This document shows, piece after piece, positions 52,592 to 60,747 of a DNA stretch of 64,000 nucleotides (position 1 is its first letter; the number at the start of each line of letters is the position of its first letter). The position numbers were made by a program, and so were the translations under genes. The DNA comes from Paucibacter aquatile. Its GTDB lineage: Bacteria; Pseudomonadota; Gammaproteobacteria; Burkholderiales; Burkholderiaceae_C. A model generated the notes under the pieces. The model searched no databases and was not told where the DNA came from. It saw only the letters and a list, made by a program, of their open reading frames with translations. The DNA is taken from assembly GCF_002885975.1 (NCBI RefSeq), contig NZ_POSP01000003.1, forward strand, positions 2,418,001 to 2,482,000. Reading direction: 5' to 3'.

Positions 52592-53686
52592 GCACTTTCG
52601 CTGGCGAAGTTCTGGAGTCGTGCCCATTTCCCGTCCACTCGAAAGCCCAGCGGCCGACCGCCAAGGCGGGTTATTACCGATGCTTTGAAGACGGTGTACT
52701 GGACGTACGGGGTGAGTGCCGCCTTCAACGACGAGGACTACAAGGAGCTGGAGCGCCGCTTTGCACCGCACAGCGCGGCTTGCAACAAGGTCGACCCCGT
52801 CTTCACCAACTTATGGTTGGGCTATTTCTTGGGACGGCACCGGCCCACGCGCATCCTCGCGGCCGTCGAGCGCGCCCACCCAGGCGCCAACGAATGTCTG
52901 CGTAGCCCGCTATGGCCGGCACTGACGGATCGCCAGCTGACGCGCTCACAGATCAACAGGCTGCTGCGGCAGCTTGAGCCTGAGATTCGCGATGTCGTTT
53001 GGGCCAGTTCGCAGAATGGAACGGCCGGCGCGAAGCAAACGACGATGCTGGAACTGCGGGCCCGGCTAGACGCGTTGGCCGCCGAGATCTTGCTGCTGCG
53101 CCTGGCGCATCTCGACGGCCGACATGAGGCTGCATTTCAGTGGGGCCGAAGCGTGTGGCGGATGATGGTCCTGCTCGGCCCAGCGCTAATCTGCGGTGGC
53201 ATCGCACAGGCGCTGGCCGACCTCTTGGAGGAAAGGATCATGCCGATGGCGCGCCGCAAGGGCGCCCACTACGGCTTCCCGCCCGGCCACTATCTCCAGG
53301 TCGTGTCTAAGTTCGTGCTAGCGATACGTCGTGTCGCAAAAGGCTCGCCAGAGCTCAAGACCGACCGGCAGCTGCTGCGCATAGGCCAGGACCTCTTGGG
53401 TTCTAAGTGGGGGTTCGGATACTTCTGGGCATTCAACCCCGTTCCGCTGCTTGATGCCGGCGGGTTGCAACGGGCTGACTTCTCGCCGGCCGCCTCGGTT
53501 GAGTTCGACCTCGCGTCCGAGCACCTGAATCTTCATCGCTGGGGCTTGAACGTGCACTGCCTGGGCGGGCATCGAAATAGCCCACCGGACGCAGCGTCTA
53601 GCGGTGAAGATCTCTGGGCTATCGATCCCAACGATCCATACGTGCTTTTGGAACCGGAGCCATTTCGAACGCGTCAATTCAGTTGA
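52592..53686 (+). CDS. Hypothetical protein, 5'-truncated by the IS3 element
   Basis: The frame is open from the very edge of the IS (ALSLAKFWSRAHFPSTRKPS...) and contains no ATG before MKTVYW-like sequence, where only a TTG occurs (52685). The N-terminal part was probably removed with the IS-linked deletion. The surviving 364 residues are mostly helical (LRARLDALAAEILLLRLAHL; WRMMVLLGPALICGGIAQAL) with an aromatic-rich C-terminal third (WGFGYFWAFNPVPLLDAGG). I do not recognise the family. Confidence 0.6.
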   Translation, partial: ALSLAKFWSRAHFPSTRKPSGRPPRRVITDALKTVYWTYGVSAAFNDEDYKELERRFAPHSAACNKVDPVFTNLWLGYFLGRHRPTRILAAVERAHPGANECLRSPLWPALTDRQLTRSQINRLLRQLEPEIRDVVWASSQNGTAGAKQTTMLELRARLDALAAEILLLRLAHLDGRHEAAFQWGRSVWRMMVLLGPALICGGIAQALADLLEERIMPMARRKGAHYGFPPGHYLQVVSKFVLAIRRVAKGSPELKTDRQLLRIGQDLLGSKWGFGYFWAFNPVPLLDAGGLQRADFSPAASVEFDLASEHLNLHRWGLNVHCLGGHRNSPPDAASSGEDLWAIDPNDPYVLLEPEPFRTRQFS

Positions 53687-53929
53687 ACAACCTCCGCTAC
53701 AGCTGGTGCGCGGCAGGCAACCAGTAGCGTTGTACGCTGATCCGCACCAGTCGCGTGTTGCATGGGGCTGTCCTACGCTCAGCTAGCTTACTACAGGAAA
53801 CGCTGGCTCTGCCTCCACCAGCAGACAGACGATAGTCCAGAGAAGCCGTCCCGACGTGGCACGCCTATGCATTGCGCGCAACGCGCGTTGTAGCGGGCCG
53901 ACGGGATCGTGCGGCCCCGGCCGTATTGA

Positions 53930-56245
53930 CTACGCCAGAGGAAGTTCCTCCTGCGTCTCCGCAACCTCAAGTTCCAGCAACGAGTAACGGGCCAGCTTTG
54001 GCACAGCGCCAGGCAGCCACCCGCCGCTTTCCGCCCTCATCAAATTGTTCGCAATCAGTTCGGCAAGCAGCGGCGGGAAAGCATTGCCAACCTGCATGCA
54101 CTGATCTTCACGAGCACCTATAAACTCAATCTCGTCCGGGAATGTCTGAATACGTGCGGCCTCGCGCACTGTGAGCGCTCGGTTGAGCCAGGGATGAATA
54201 GGGAACGCGTTGTGCCCAGGCACCATAGTTGACGCCGGCTTGTTCCGGTGAAGGCGCTTGAAGACGTGGCTGAAGTTCTTCACTTCATCGGTTCTGTATC
54301 CCTTACGAAGCTCCGCGGGAAGAGCCTCAACGTCGAGCTTGCCGCCTTCCGGAATCCGTTTGTAGCGCTCTACCTGCAAGGGCTTGTGATTCATCGGAAC
54401 GTGGCACGTCTGCCTGCGATAGCTTGCATCGTCCGCAAGGTCGCCGATAGCCTCGCCAACAGTCCTATATGGCTTTTGCCAGTCCTCGGGCGAAGCGTGG
54501 AACTTCCGCTTAGGCCATGGGATTACGTGGCCCGTGCGGTTTGCGATCAGAACGAACCGTTTCCGAAGCTGCGGCACGCCATAGTCAGCCGTGTTGAGTA
54601 TTCGATGCTCAACATTGGAATACCCGAACCGTTTAAGTTCTGCCACGACTTGCTCGACGAACCAACCATCATCTAGCGACGCAAAGCCAGCCACGTTCTC
54701 CATCACCACCCACCGTGGATTGAGCTTCGCCACGGTATCAACGAATGAGAAAACGAGACGATTGCGAGGGTCCTCGCGCGGATTGAGGCCGAGCCCATCA
54801 GCCATGCGGCGCTTTCCGAACATCGAGAAGCCTTGGCATGGCGGACCGCCCACGACCACGAACGGTTCTTGCCCGCCGACGCTTTCGACGATGGACTGTT
54901 GAACCTCCGGCAACCCAACATCACCAAGAATGAAGGGGACGTTCGGGTAGTTGTGCTCATGCGTGGCGAACACCTTTTTGTTGTTGTCCGCACAAAGCAG
55001 CGGCCGCAAGCCGGCACGGGCGAAGCCGATCTTGAAACCGCCAGCGCCTGAGAACAGGTCAACGAAACCTGGGGCATCCTCGGCGATGTGCGCGGTCAGA
55101 TGCAGCGACGCCTTTCGCGGAACTGGCGGTTGCTTGGGCACAAGTTGCTCTCTGGCATGCCGCAGCTCTGCCATAGCTCCCTTCAGCGGAAGGATGCGCT
55201 CCCAAACCGACTGGGCAATGACTTTTGCCAGAAGCGGAGGTACAGCGTTACCAACCAAAATGCACTGGCGCCGTCTGTCCCCGGTGAAGATGTAGTCGTC
55301 TGGGAATGATTGAATACGCGCAGCTTCGCGCGGGGTGAGGCTACGGTGTTGCGTCGGATGAATGGGTAGCGCGTTGTTGCCTGGCACGATAGTCAGTGCC
55401 GGAGCTTTGCGGTGAAGTCGCTTGTAGGTGCTGCCAAAGTTTTCGCGACGGATATCCTCGGGAAGCTCCGACGCCGGGGGCAACATGCCTCCCTCTTTGA
55501 TGAGCTTGTAGCGAGCAACGACCTTGTCGGTGTGCTTGAGTTGAATGTGATTTGGGATGCTTTCGCCGCGCCTCGCGAGATCCATGATTGCCTTGCCAAC
55601 CGTCTCGTAAGGCAGTCGGTCGGGACCATGCGTCTGAGCGGGAAACTCGTATTGAACCCGGGGGTCCGCGAATGCGACGAAGAACGCCCTTTTGCGAAGC
55701 TGAGGCACGCCGTAGTCGGCAGCATTCAGCACAGAAAAGTTCACGTGGTAGCCGATGTCCTTCAGGCGTGCAATGATGTAATCGCGATAGCGACCGTTGT
55801 ATTCGGTCGCGATCGCACGGACGTTTTCAATCACGACCGCCTGCGGACGCAGCCCTTCAATGATGCGAATGAATGCGTCAACAAGATCATTCCGGGGATC
55901 TGCCGAGAGCCGACTTCCGAGTGTCGAGAAGCCCTGACACGGCGGCCCGCCTATCACCACATCCGGCCTGCGTCCTTGCGTTGCCTCGGCAATTCTGTCG
56001 ACGGTCAGCTTGCGAACGTCCTCCAGGATGAATGGCACTCCCGGCCAATTGAGCTGGTGCGTGGCTTCGGCCTCAGGCTCGAAGTCTGATGCGGCCAAGA
56101 GTTTGAACCCAGCCTGCCGAAATCCCAGGTCAAGCCCGCCTGCCCCGACGAACAGCCCCACGGCGGTCGGAACACCCTTGACAGTGCGCGCCCTCGTTGC
56201 TCGGGCTGCACCTGACTCGGCTTGATAGTCGTTGTTGCTTTTCAT
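53930..56245 (-). CDS. DNA (cytosine-5) methyltransferase with two complete catalytic domains
   Basis: This 771-residue protein contains two tandem m5C methyltransferase domains. Domain 1 (about 25-355) has motif I GLFVGAGG, catalytic Cys103 in GGPPCQGFS, motif VI ENV (Glu140) and motif X VGNAVPP. Domain 2 (about 390-745) has DLFSGAGG, Cys470 in GGPPCQGFS, ENV and VGNAFPP. Every key residue is present in both, so both should be active. Two domains of one chemistry usually serve the two strands of an asymmetric site. The gene follows the nuclease gene by 10 bp in the same operon and would protect the host from it. Between the domains, residues 356-390 form a basic linker. Confidence 0.92.
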   Translation of the reverse strand: MKSNNDYQAESGAARATRARTVKGVPTAVGLFVGAGGLDLGFRQAGFKLLAASDFEPEAEATHQLNWPGVPFILEDVRKLTVDRIAEATQGRRPDVVIGGPPCQGFSTLGSRLSADPRNDLVDAFIRIIEGLRPQAVVIENVRAIATEYNGRYRDYIIARLKDIGYHVNFSVLNAADYGVPQLRKRAFFVAFADPRVQYEFPAQTHGPDRLPYETVGKAIMDLARRGESIPNHIQLKHTDKVVARYKLIKEGGMLPPASELPEDIRRENFGSTYKRLHRKAPALTIVPGNNALPIHPTQHRSLTPREAARIQSFPDDYIFTGDRRRQCILVGNAVPPLLAKVIAQSVWERILPLKGAMAELRHAREQLVPKQPPVPRKASLHLTAHIAEDAPGFVDLFSGAGGFKIGFARAGLRPLLCADNNKKVFATHEHNYPNVPFILGDVGLPEVQQSIVESVGGQEPFVVVGGPPCQGFSMFGKRRMADGLGLNPREDPRNRLVFSFVDTVAKLNPRWVVMENVAGFASLDDGWFVEQVVAELKRFGYSNVEHRILNTADYGVPQLRKRFVLIANRTGHVIPWPKRKFHASPEDWQKPYRTVGEAIGDLADDASYRRQTCHVPMNHKPLQVERYKRIPEGGKLDVEALPAELRKGYRTDEVKNFSHVFKRLHRNKPASTMVPGHNAFPIHPWLNRALTVREAARIQTFPDEIEFIGAREDQCMQVGNAFPPLLAELIANNLMRAESGGWLPGAVPKLARYSLLELEVAETQEELPLA

Positions 56246-56255
56246 TTGAACTGCT

Positions 56256-57788
56256 TCATAGGTCTACATTGAGGGCCTGCACGACCTGCTCCCAGTCGAT
56301 AGGAATGCCGACGCCGAGCCGGTGCCTCGTGGAGCTAACGAACCCATAGTTGCGCAACAGGGTCAGCTCCACCTGGAACGTGGTGCGAACTCGGGGACGG
56401 GCTCTTCCAGACACCTTTCTCATGACCCTAAGTTCGTCGGTTAGCTTCGTTTCCAGGTCTTGCAGATACTCCCAATAAGACTCTTCGGTAAACACGGGCA
56501 TGCCGCCAGGCCCCGGCTTCGTGTAGGCGAGAGGGTTCTCGGCGAACTTGCGCTCGGACAGGCGATTGATGTAATGCAAGAACGACGCGTAGCGCCCGGT
56601 CTGGATGAGCGTGGCGCCCATGTAGTCGATGGCGGCACGGGAGTTGGCTCCTCCATACCGTTCACAGATAGTCATGAACCGGTAGCCCTGGTCCGTTGGC
56701 AATCCGTCGTCTTCGATCCACCTGAGCTGAGCCAAAGCGCTGTCGATGTCTTCGCGGTAGCTGTGTGCCCTCGCACGCACGCCCTGCTTATCTTGGCCGC
56801 CTCCAGTAGCAGAGATTCCGCCGACAAATGCTTCCCAGCCCTGCGCCTCACTAATCTCACCGCGGTTCAGCATGCCGGCGATGGTCTCTTTGAGGCTATT
56901 GACTCGCCCTTCCCAAAGTTGGCTGAAGTCCGTCCCATCTTCACGAAGGATGCGAGTCCTAGCGCCAGGCGCTGAATAGACTCCTGCTTCAAGTTTCCAA
57001 GGCGTCAGCACCGCTGGCGTCGCTAGCCATTCGAGCCAGAAGAATTGCCAGACCTTGGTCAAAAACTTGTTGTCCGCAGTGTTAGTTATGTACTCGATTG
57101 GGTCCCTGCCGGGGGCCAGTCGACCAATAGCGGCCACGAGTTCGCTCCTGAGCGTGGGCCGCGGAGCGGTAGGGTCTGCGGACAGCCGCTTCGCGACCTG
57201 GAGAAAGCGAAAAAACGCATCGCGGGTGGTCGAGCCTTCCCGCATATGGACCCACTGGGTCTTTGGCCCTTGGTTGGCCGGCCGCAGATGCACACGACCA
57301 GCGTCGAACACCAGGGGTCGAACACATTGAATTCGCCCGGCAAAAGGTGTTGGGCTTGTGGTGTCTGGTGGCGAATAGCTAAAGACTGCAATCGCCCGGC
57401 TGCCGCTGATCGCGTTCAAGACATCACGGACGTATTCAGCCGGCGTCGGGTGAGAGCTGTATCGCCCTGGGATGACGATTGCGGCCCCGCTGTAGCCTTT
57501 GTGCAAGTAGCCATGCGCTTGGCCAATCGCCGTCAGCAGGCCATGAATACCTTCCTGAGGACGCTTGTATTCCAAGGCTATGGCACGCTGGGTCGAAGTG
57601 CCCCCTTCAAGAACGGACACCAGACCATCGGCCTTCGGCCACCCCGCCGCCGACGGCTCGTAGGAGGCCGAGGCGCTGATCGAAGCGGGTAGCGATGCGG
57701 CGTCGTAGCAAAGCCCTGGGTCGGCCACGAGCATGCGGGCAACCTCTGAGGCGGCAAAGTCGGCTTCAGCGTTGTGGTCGTATGGCAT
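56256..57788 (-). CDS. Putative type II restriction endonuclease, PD-(D/E)xK fold
   Basis: This 510-residue protein has an N-terminal nuclease-like core with Asp54 in PKADGLVSVL and Glu73/Lys75 in ALEYKRPQ, a spacing and context typical of PD-(D/E)xK enzymes. GLLTAIGQAHGYLHKGYSGAAIVIP, the helix-strand that usually follows, is present. The C-terminal 350 residues are helical and probably read the DNA site. Its position between a small regulator and a dual m5C methyltransferase makes it the cognate nuclease. The ATG overlaps the regulator stop by 1 nt. The recognition sequence cannot be deduced. Confidence 0.72.
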   Translation of the reverse strand: MPYDHNAEADFAASEVARMLVADPGLCYDAASLPASISASASYEPSAAGWPKADGLVSVLEGGTSTQRAIALEYKRPQEGIHGLLTAIGQAHGYLHKGYSGAAIVIPGRYSSHPTPAEYVRDVLNAISGSRAIAVFSYSPPDTTSPTPFAGRIQCVRPLVFDAGRVHLRPANQGPKTQWVHMREGSTTRDAFFRFLQVAKRLSADPTAPRPTLRSELVAAIGRLAPGRDPIEYITNTADNKFLTKVWQFFWLEWLATPAVLTPWKLEAGVYSAPGARTRILREDGTDFSQLWEGRVNSLKETIAGMLNRGEISEAQGWEAFVGGISATGGGQDKQGVRARAHSYREDIDSALAQLRWIEDDGLPTDQGYRFMTICERYGGANSRAAIDYMGATLIQTGRYASFLHYINRLSERKFAENPLAYTKPGPGGMPVFTEESYWEYLQDLETKLTDELRVMRKVSGRARPRVRTTFQVELTLLRNYGFVSSTRHRLGVGIPIDWEQVVQALNVDL

Positions 57789-58039
57789 TACTCAGCGGAC
57801 TCCGTCTGCGCGTCATCGCTCACTTGGACTGCCTCGTCGGTCTCATTCCGAATCGCGCCGGCCGCACTTACGACCGGTGCGAAGAGCGACCCTTGCACGC
57901 CAGAGGTGCAGTAGTCCCCCGCATTACGTATGAACCAATCCTTAAGGGTGCTACCCGACAGCGCTAAAGCGGCATAAAGCTCACGCTTCAGTGCCGGGTC
58001 AACCTCGATAACGATCCTGCCTGACTCACCTTTTGCCAT
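57788..58039 (-). CDS. Ribbon-helix-helix-like small regulator of the restriction operon
   Basis: This 83-residue protein's first 45 residues (RIVIEVDPALKRELYAALAL; STLKDWFIRNA) have the strand-helix-helix outline of MetJ/Arc or CopG proteins; the acidic tail is probably disordered. Start: AGGAAG 5 nt before the ATG. It overlaps the nuclease gene by 1 nt (TAATG). In place of the usual HTH-type C protein it may control timing of the operon through the palindrome just upstream. It could instead be a plain CopG-like antitoxin relic. Confidence 0.62.
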   Translation of the reverse strand: MAKGESGRIVIEVDPALKRELYAALALSGSTLKDWFIRNAGDYCTSGVQGSLFAPVVSAAGAIRNETDEAVQVSDDAQTESAE

Positions 58040-58045
58040 CTTCCT

Positions 58046-58068
58046 ATGTTACATGAGGCACATAACAT
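58046..58068. promoter_or_regulatory. Candidate operator of the restriction operon
   Basis: ATGTTA (58046-58051) and TAACAT (58063-58068) form a 6-bp inverted repeat over 23 bp, starting 7 bp upstream of the ribbon-helix-helix gene. A protein bound there would block its ribosome-binding region and promoter-proximal DNA, consistent with autoregulation. Confidence 0.45.
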
Positions 58069-58271
58069 TGCGTTGAGAAGAACACGCATCTCAAACACTG
58101 TAAATAAAATCAGTATAAGGCAGTGAGCGGCTGCTTGCAGCGGGGGAAAAAACTCATGGATGTTGCTGAGGCCATGCCTGCCATCCGCGAGCATCCGCCT
58201 ACGCGGAAGCGAAAACCTTGTTTCCAATCAACAACTTGCAATCGCTTTGGCACCCGTCGCGGATGCTAGAA

Positions 58272-58320
58272 CGAGTTCAAAGTTAAGCGCAAACAGTTCC
58301 GAACTCAGCGCAAACCGACA
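58272..58320. repeat. Right end of element B, two ~21-bp repeats
   Basis: Read on the minus strand from 58320: TGTCGG, TTTGCGCTGAGTTCGGAACT, TTTGCGCTTAACTTTGAACT. It aligns without gaps over 49 bp to the right end of element A. ACCCC follows at 58321-58325. Confidence 0.78.
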
Positions 58321-58325
58321 ACCCC
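58321..58325. repeat. 5-bp target-site duplication of element B, right copy
   Basis: ACCCC directly adjoins the terminal CCGACA and matches the left copy at 45026-45030. Confidence 0.75.
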
Positions 58326-58392
58326 TCCGCTTCATCCCCCCTTTTCTGCAGTCTGTCGCGCCCGCCTTGGGCGGCCACGGTCGGCTTGTTAT

Positions 58393-58416
58393 GGTGTGCT
58401 ACATCAGCAACACACC
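58393..58416. promoter_or_regulatory. Possible GntR operator
   Basis: GGTGTG (58393-58398) and CACACC (58411-58416) are inverted repeats about 20 bp before the GntR start, with an inner TGCT-ACATC-AGCA pair. YtrA-subfamily GntR proteins bind such palindromes upstream of their own operon. Confidence 0.35.
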
Positions 58417-58435
58417 GGCTTCGGCCTCGACCGTT

Positions 58436-58786
58436 ATGCAAACCTGGAACGACTCTGCCCCCATCTACCAGCAGCTGGCCGATCGCCTGGCCGTGCAGTT
58501 GCTGGATGGCTCGCCGCCTGAGGGCGAGGCCCTGCCTTCGGTGCGCCATCTGGCGAGCCAGTACCTGATCAACCCGCTGACGGTGACCCGGGCCTTGCAG
58601 GCCCTGGTGGACAACGAGCTGATCGAGAGCCGCCGCGGCCTGGGCATGTATGTGCGCAGCGGCGCCCGCGAGCGATTGCTGAAAGCCAAGCGCGAGCAGT
58701 TCCTGCACACCGAGTGGCCGCAGCTGCGCGACAAGCTGCGCCGCCTGGGTCTGAGCGCCCAAGACCTGAACTGGGAGGCCACATGA
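58436..58786 (+). CDS. GntR family (YtrA subfamily) transcriptional regulator
   Basis: This 116-residue protein has the winged-helix GntR domain (YQQLADRLAVQLLDGSPPEG; LPSVRHLASQYLINPLTVTR; ALVDNELIESRRGLGMYV) and only a short C-terminal helix, the size of the YtrA subfamily. These repress ABC exporter operons in response to cell-envelope stress or drugs. The ATG at 58436 places Met directly before WNDSAPIYQQL; an upstream ATG at 58391 overlaps the candidate operator. It overlaps the ABC gene by 4 nt. Confidence 0.88.
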   Translation: MQTWNDSAPIYQQLADRLAVQLLDGSPPEGEALPSVRHLASQYLINPLTVTRALQALVDNELIESRRGLGMYVRSGARERLLKAKREQFLHTEWPQLRDKLRRLGLSAQDLNWEAT

Positions 58787-59718
58787 GCACCGTTGCCGCC
58801 ACAATCGCCCACCCCGCACCATCCACCCTTGCACCCTCCGCCACCATGAGCCACTTGATCGAAGCCCGCGACTTCAGCCTTCGCTACGGCCGCAAGACTG
58901 CCGTCGACAACATCAGCTTCAACATCCCCAAGGGCCGGGTGGTGGGCCTGCTGGGCCACAACGGCGCCGGCAAGACCTCGCTGATGAAGGCCATGGTGGG
59001 CCTGATCGGCGGCACGGGTGAGCTGAAGGTGCTGGGCCTGGACCCGCGCAATCAACGTGGCGAGCTGCTGGAATCGCTGTCCTACATCCCCGATGTGGCG
59101 GTGCTGCCGCGCTGGGCGCGCGTGCACGAGCTGATCACGCTGATGAGCGGCCTGCAGCCCAAGTTCTCGGCCGAGCGCGCCCGCGCCCTGCTCAAGCGCA
59201 CCAGCGTGGGCACGCAGGACAAGATCAAGAGCCTCTCGAAAGGCATGGTGACCCAGCTGCACCTGGCCTTGATTGCCGCCATCGACACCAAGCTGATGAT
59301 CCTGGACGAACCGACGCTCGGCCTGGACGTGATGTCGCGCAAGAGCTTTTACGAGATGCTGATCGACGAATGGTGTGACGGTGAACGCAGCGTGATCATC
59401 TCGACCCACCAGGTCGAGGAGATCGAGACCCTGCTCAGCGACGTGATGATGCTGGACGAGGGCAAGCTGGTGCTCAACATCAGCCTGGAGGCCATGGACT
59501 CGCGCTTTGTCGCCCTGTCCCACGACGCCTCGGCCGCGGACGCGGTGGCCTCGGCCCACCCGCTGCTGCGCTACCGCCAGCAAGGCCGCCCGGCCGCGCT
59601 GTTTGATGGCGAGCCGCCCGAGCATCTGCAGGCCCTGGGCCAACGCTTCCGACCCAGCCTGGTCGATCTGTTCATGGCCCTGACGCGCAAGCCCGAGCTG
59701 CGTGCCCGCCAAGACTGA
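58783..59718 (+). CDS. ABC transporter ATP-binding protein
   Basis: This 311-residue protein has Walker A GHNGAGKTS, signature LSKGM (a degenerate LSGGQ usual in this drug/antimicrobial-export branch), Walker B LMILDEPTLGLD and H-loop STHQ. The ATGA overlap with the GntR gene gives the start, preceded by GGGAGG; a second ATG (58846) lacks a ribosome-binding site. It pairs with the permease 38 bp downstream. The substrate is unknown. Confidence 0.92.
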   Translation: MSTVAATIAHPAPSTLAPSATMSHLIEARDFSLRYGRKTAVDNISFNIPKGRVVGLLGHNGAGKTSLMKAMVGLIGGTGELKVLGLDPRNQRGELLESLSYIPDVAVLPRWARVHELITLMSGLQPKFSAERARALLKRTSVGTQDKIKSLSKGMVTQLHLALIAAIDTKLMILDEPTLGLDVMSRKSFYEMLIDEWCDGERSVIISTHQVEEIETLLSDVMMLDEGKLVLNISLEAMDSRFVALSHDASAADAVASAHPLLRYRQQGRPAALFDGEPPEHLQALGQRFRPSLVDLFMALTRKPELRARQD

Positions 59719-59756
59719 CCGAATCCCTGCCCGCCCAGCCGAGGAGAACACACACC

Positions 59757-60662
59757 ATGTCCACCCAACACTTCCAAACCCGCTTCAAGACCCTGCTGCA
59801 ACGCGAATGGATGCAGCACCACAAGGGCTGGCTGATCGCCATGCTGGCACTGCCTTTGATCGCCTTGCTGGCCCTGCCCTTCGGCGGCGTGCAAATCGGC
59901 GAAGCCAAAGACCTGCCGCCGACCGAAAGCGTCGGCGCCATCATGGCAGCGACCATGCTGGCGGTCTGGGGCATCACGCTGCTGATGACTGGTTTCTCGC
60001 TGCCCGGCCTGGCCCGGCGTGACCACCAGGACCGCTCGATCGAGTTCTGGCTGTCCCTGCCGGCCAGCCACAGCGAAAGCCTGATCGCCACCCTGTTCAT
60101 GCACACCATCTTTGTGCTGGTGCTGGCTCTGGGCGTGGGCTTGTGTGTCGGCGTGGTGATGGCCTTGGCAATCACGCTCAAGCTCGGCGGCTTTGTCGTT
60201 TGGACCCAGGTGTCCTGGTACCAGCTGGTGCTGCCGGCGCTGGCCGTGCTGGCCCGCATGGTGCTGGGCACCGTGCTGTTCACGCTGTGGATGGCGCCGA
60301 TCTTCATGAGCTTCATGGTCGCCGCTGCCTGGCTCAAGCGCTGGGGCGTGCCGGCCGTCGTCACGGCCGTGGTGACGGTCGGTGTGATCCTGCACAAGGT
60401 CTATCTCAACCCCATCGTCTGGACCTTGCTGGCCGAGCAAGTGCAGGGTGCTGGCTCGGCCTTCTTCGATGCCATGCACCTGATCGGAGAGGAAGAGGCC
60501 GCCAAGATCGAAATTCGAGGCGTTGCCGATGTGCTGAACTGGGCGGGCCAGGACGCCGCCGCGGCGCTGGCGCAGACCGCCTCGCCTCATTTCGTCGGCG
60601 GTCTGGTGGTGGCGGCGATTTGCTTCGGCCTGCTGATCCTGCATCGCCGCAACTCTCACTGA
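59757..60662 (+). CDS. ABC transporter permease
   Basis: This 301-residue protein has about six membrane helices (LIAMLALPLIALLALPFG; AATMLAVWGITLLMTGF; HTIFVLVLALGVGLCVGVV; others) and an extracytoplasmic loop. DHQDRSIEFWLSLPAS between helices 2 and 3 is typical of ABC-2-like permeases of this family and contacts the ATPase. It is the last gene of the operon, followed by a strong terminator. GAGGAG lies 10 nt before the ATG. Confidence 0.88.
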   Translation: MSTQHFQTRFKTLLQREWMQHHKGWLIAMLALPLIALLALPFGGVQIGEAKDLPPTESVGAIMAATMLAVWGITLLMTGFSLPGLARRDHQDRSIEFWLSLPASHSESLIATLFMHTIFVLVLALGVGLCVGVVMALAITLKLGGFVVWTQVSWYQLVLPALAVLARMVLGTVLFTLWMAPIFMSFMVAAAWLKRWGVPAVVTAVVTVGVILHKVYLNPIVWTLLAEQVQGAGSAFFDAMHLIGEEEAAKIEIRGVADVLNWAGQDAAAALAQTASPHFVGGLVVAAICFGLLILHRRNSH

Positions 60663-60703
60663 AGCGCTCCGAAGCTCACACGAGGGCTTCGCCCGCCAAG
60701 CAC

Positions 60704-60729
60704 AAAGCCCGCCGATTGGCGGGCTTTTT
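60704..60729. terminator. Intrinsic terminator of the ABC operon
   Basis: AAAGCCCGCC-GATT-GGCGGGCTTT is a perfect 10-bp stem running into TTTTT. The A-run on the other side makes it bidirectional, serving the convergent ferritin-like gene as well. Confidence 0.9.
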
Positions 60730-60747
60730 CATGGGCGAAGCGATGGC

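Larger units (their letters stand above)
45031..58320. mobile_element. Element B: 13.3-kb Tn7/Tn5053-like defence-cargo element without a transposase
   Basis: It is bounded by TGTCGGTTTGCGC at 45031 and its complement ending 58320, with a perfect ACCCC duplication outside. The left end has subterminal repeats at +82 and +116; the right end has two ~21-bp repeats. The cargo comprises a membrane protein, a TAG-interrupted gene, a WYL regulator, DUF1883, YdjM-like and DUF2622 small proteins, a RecB-like nuclease broken by an IS3 element, and a restriction-modification operon. The IS3 transposase belongs to the nested insertion. No TnsA/B/C or TniA/B/Q gene is visible, so transposition would need an enzyme supplied in trans. 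Confidence 0.78.
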
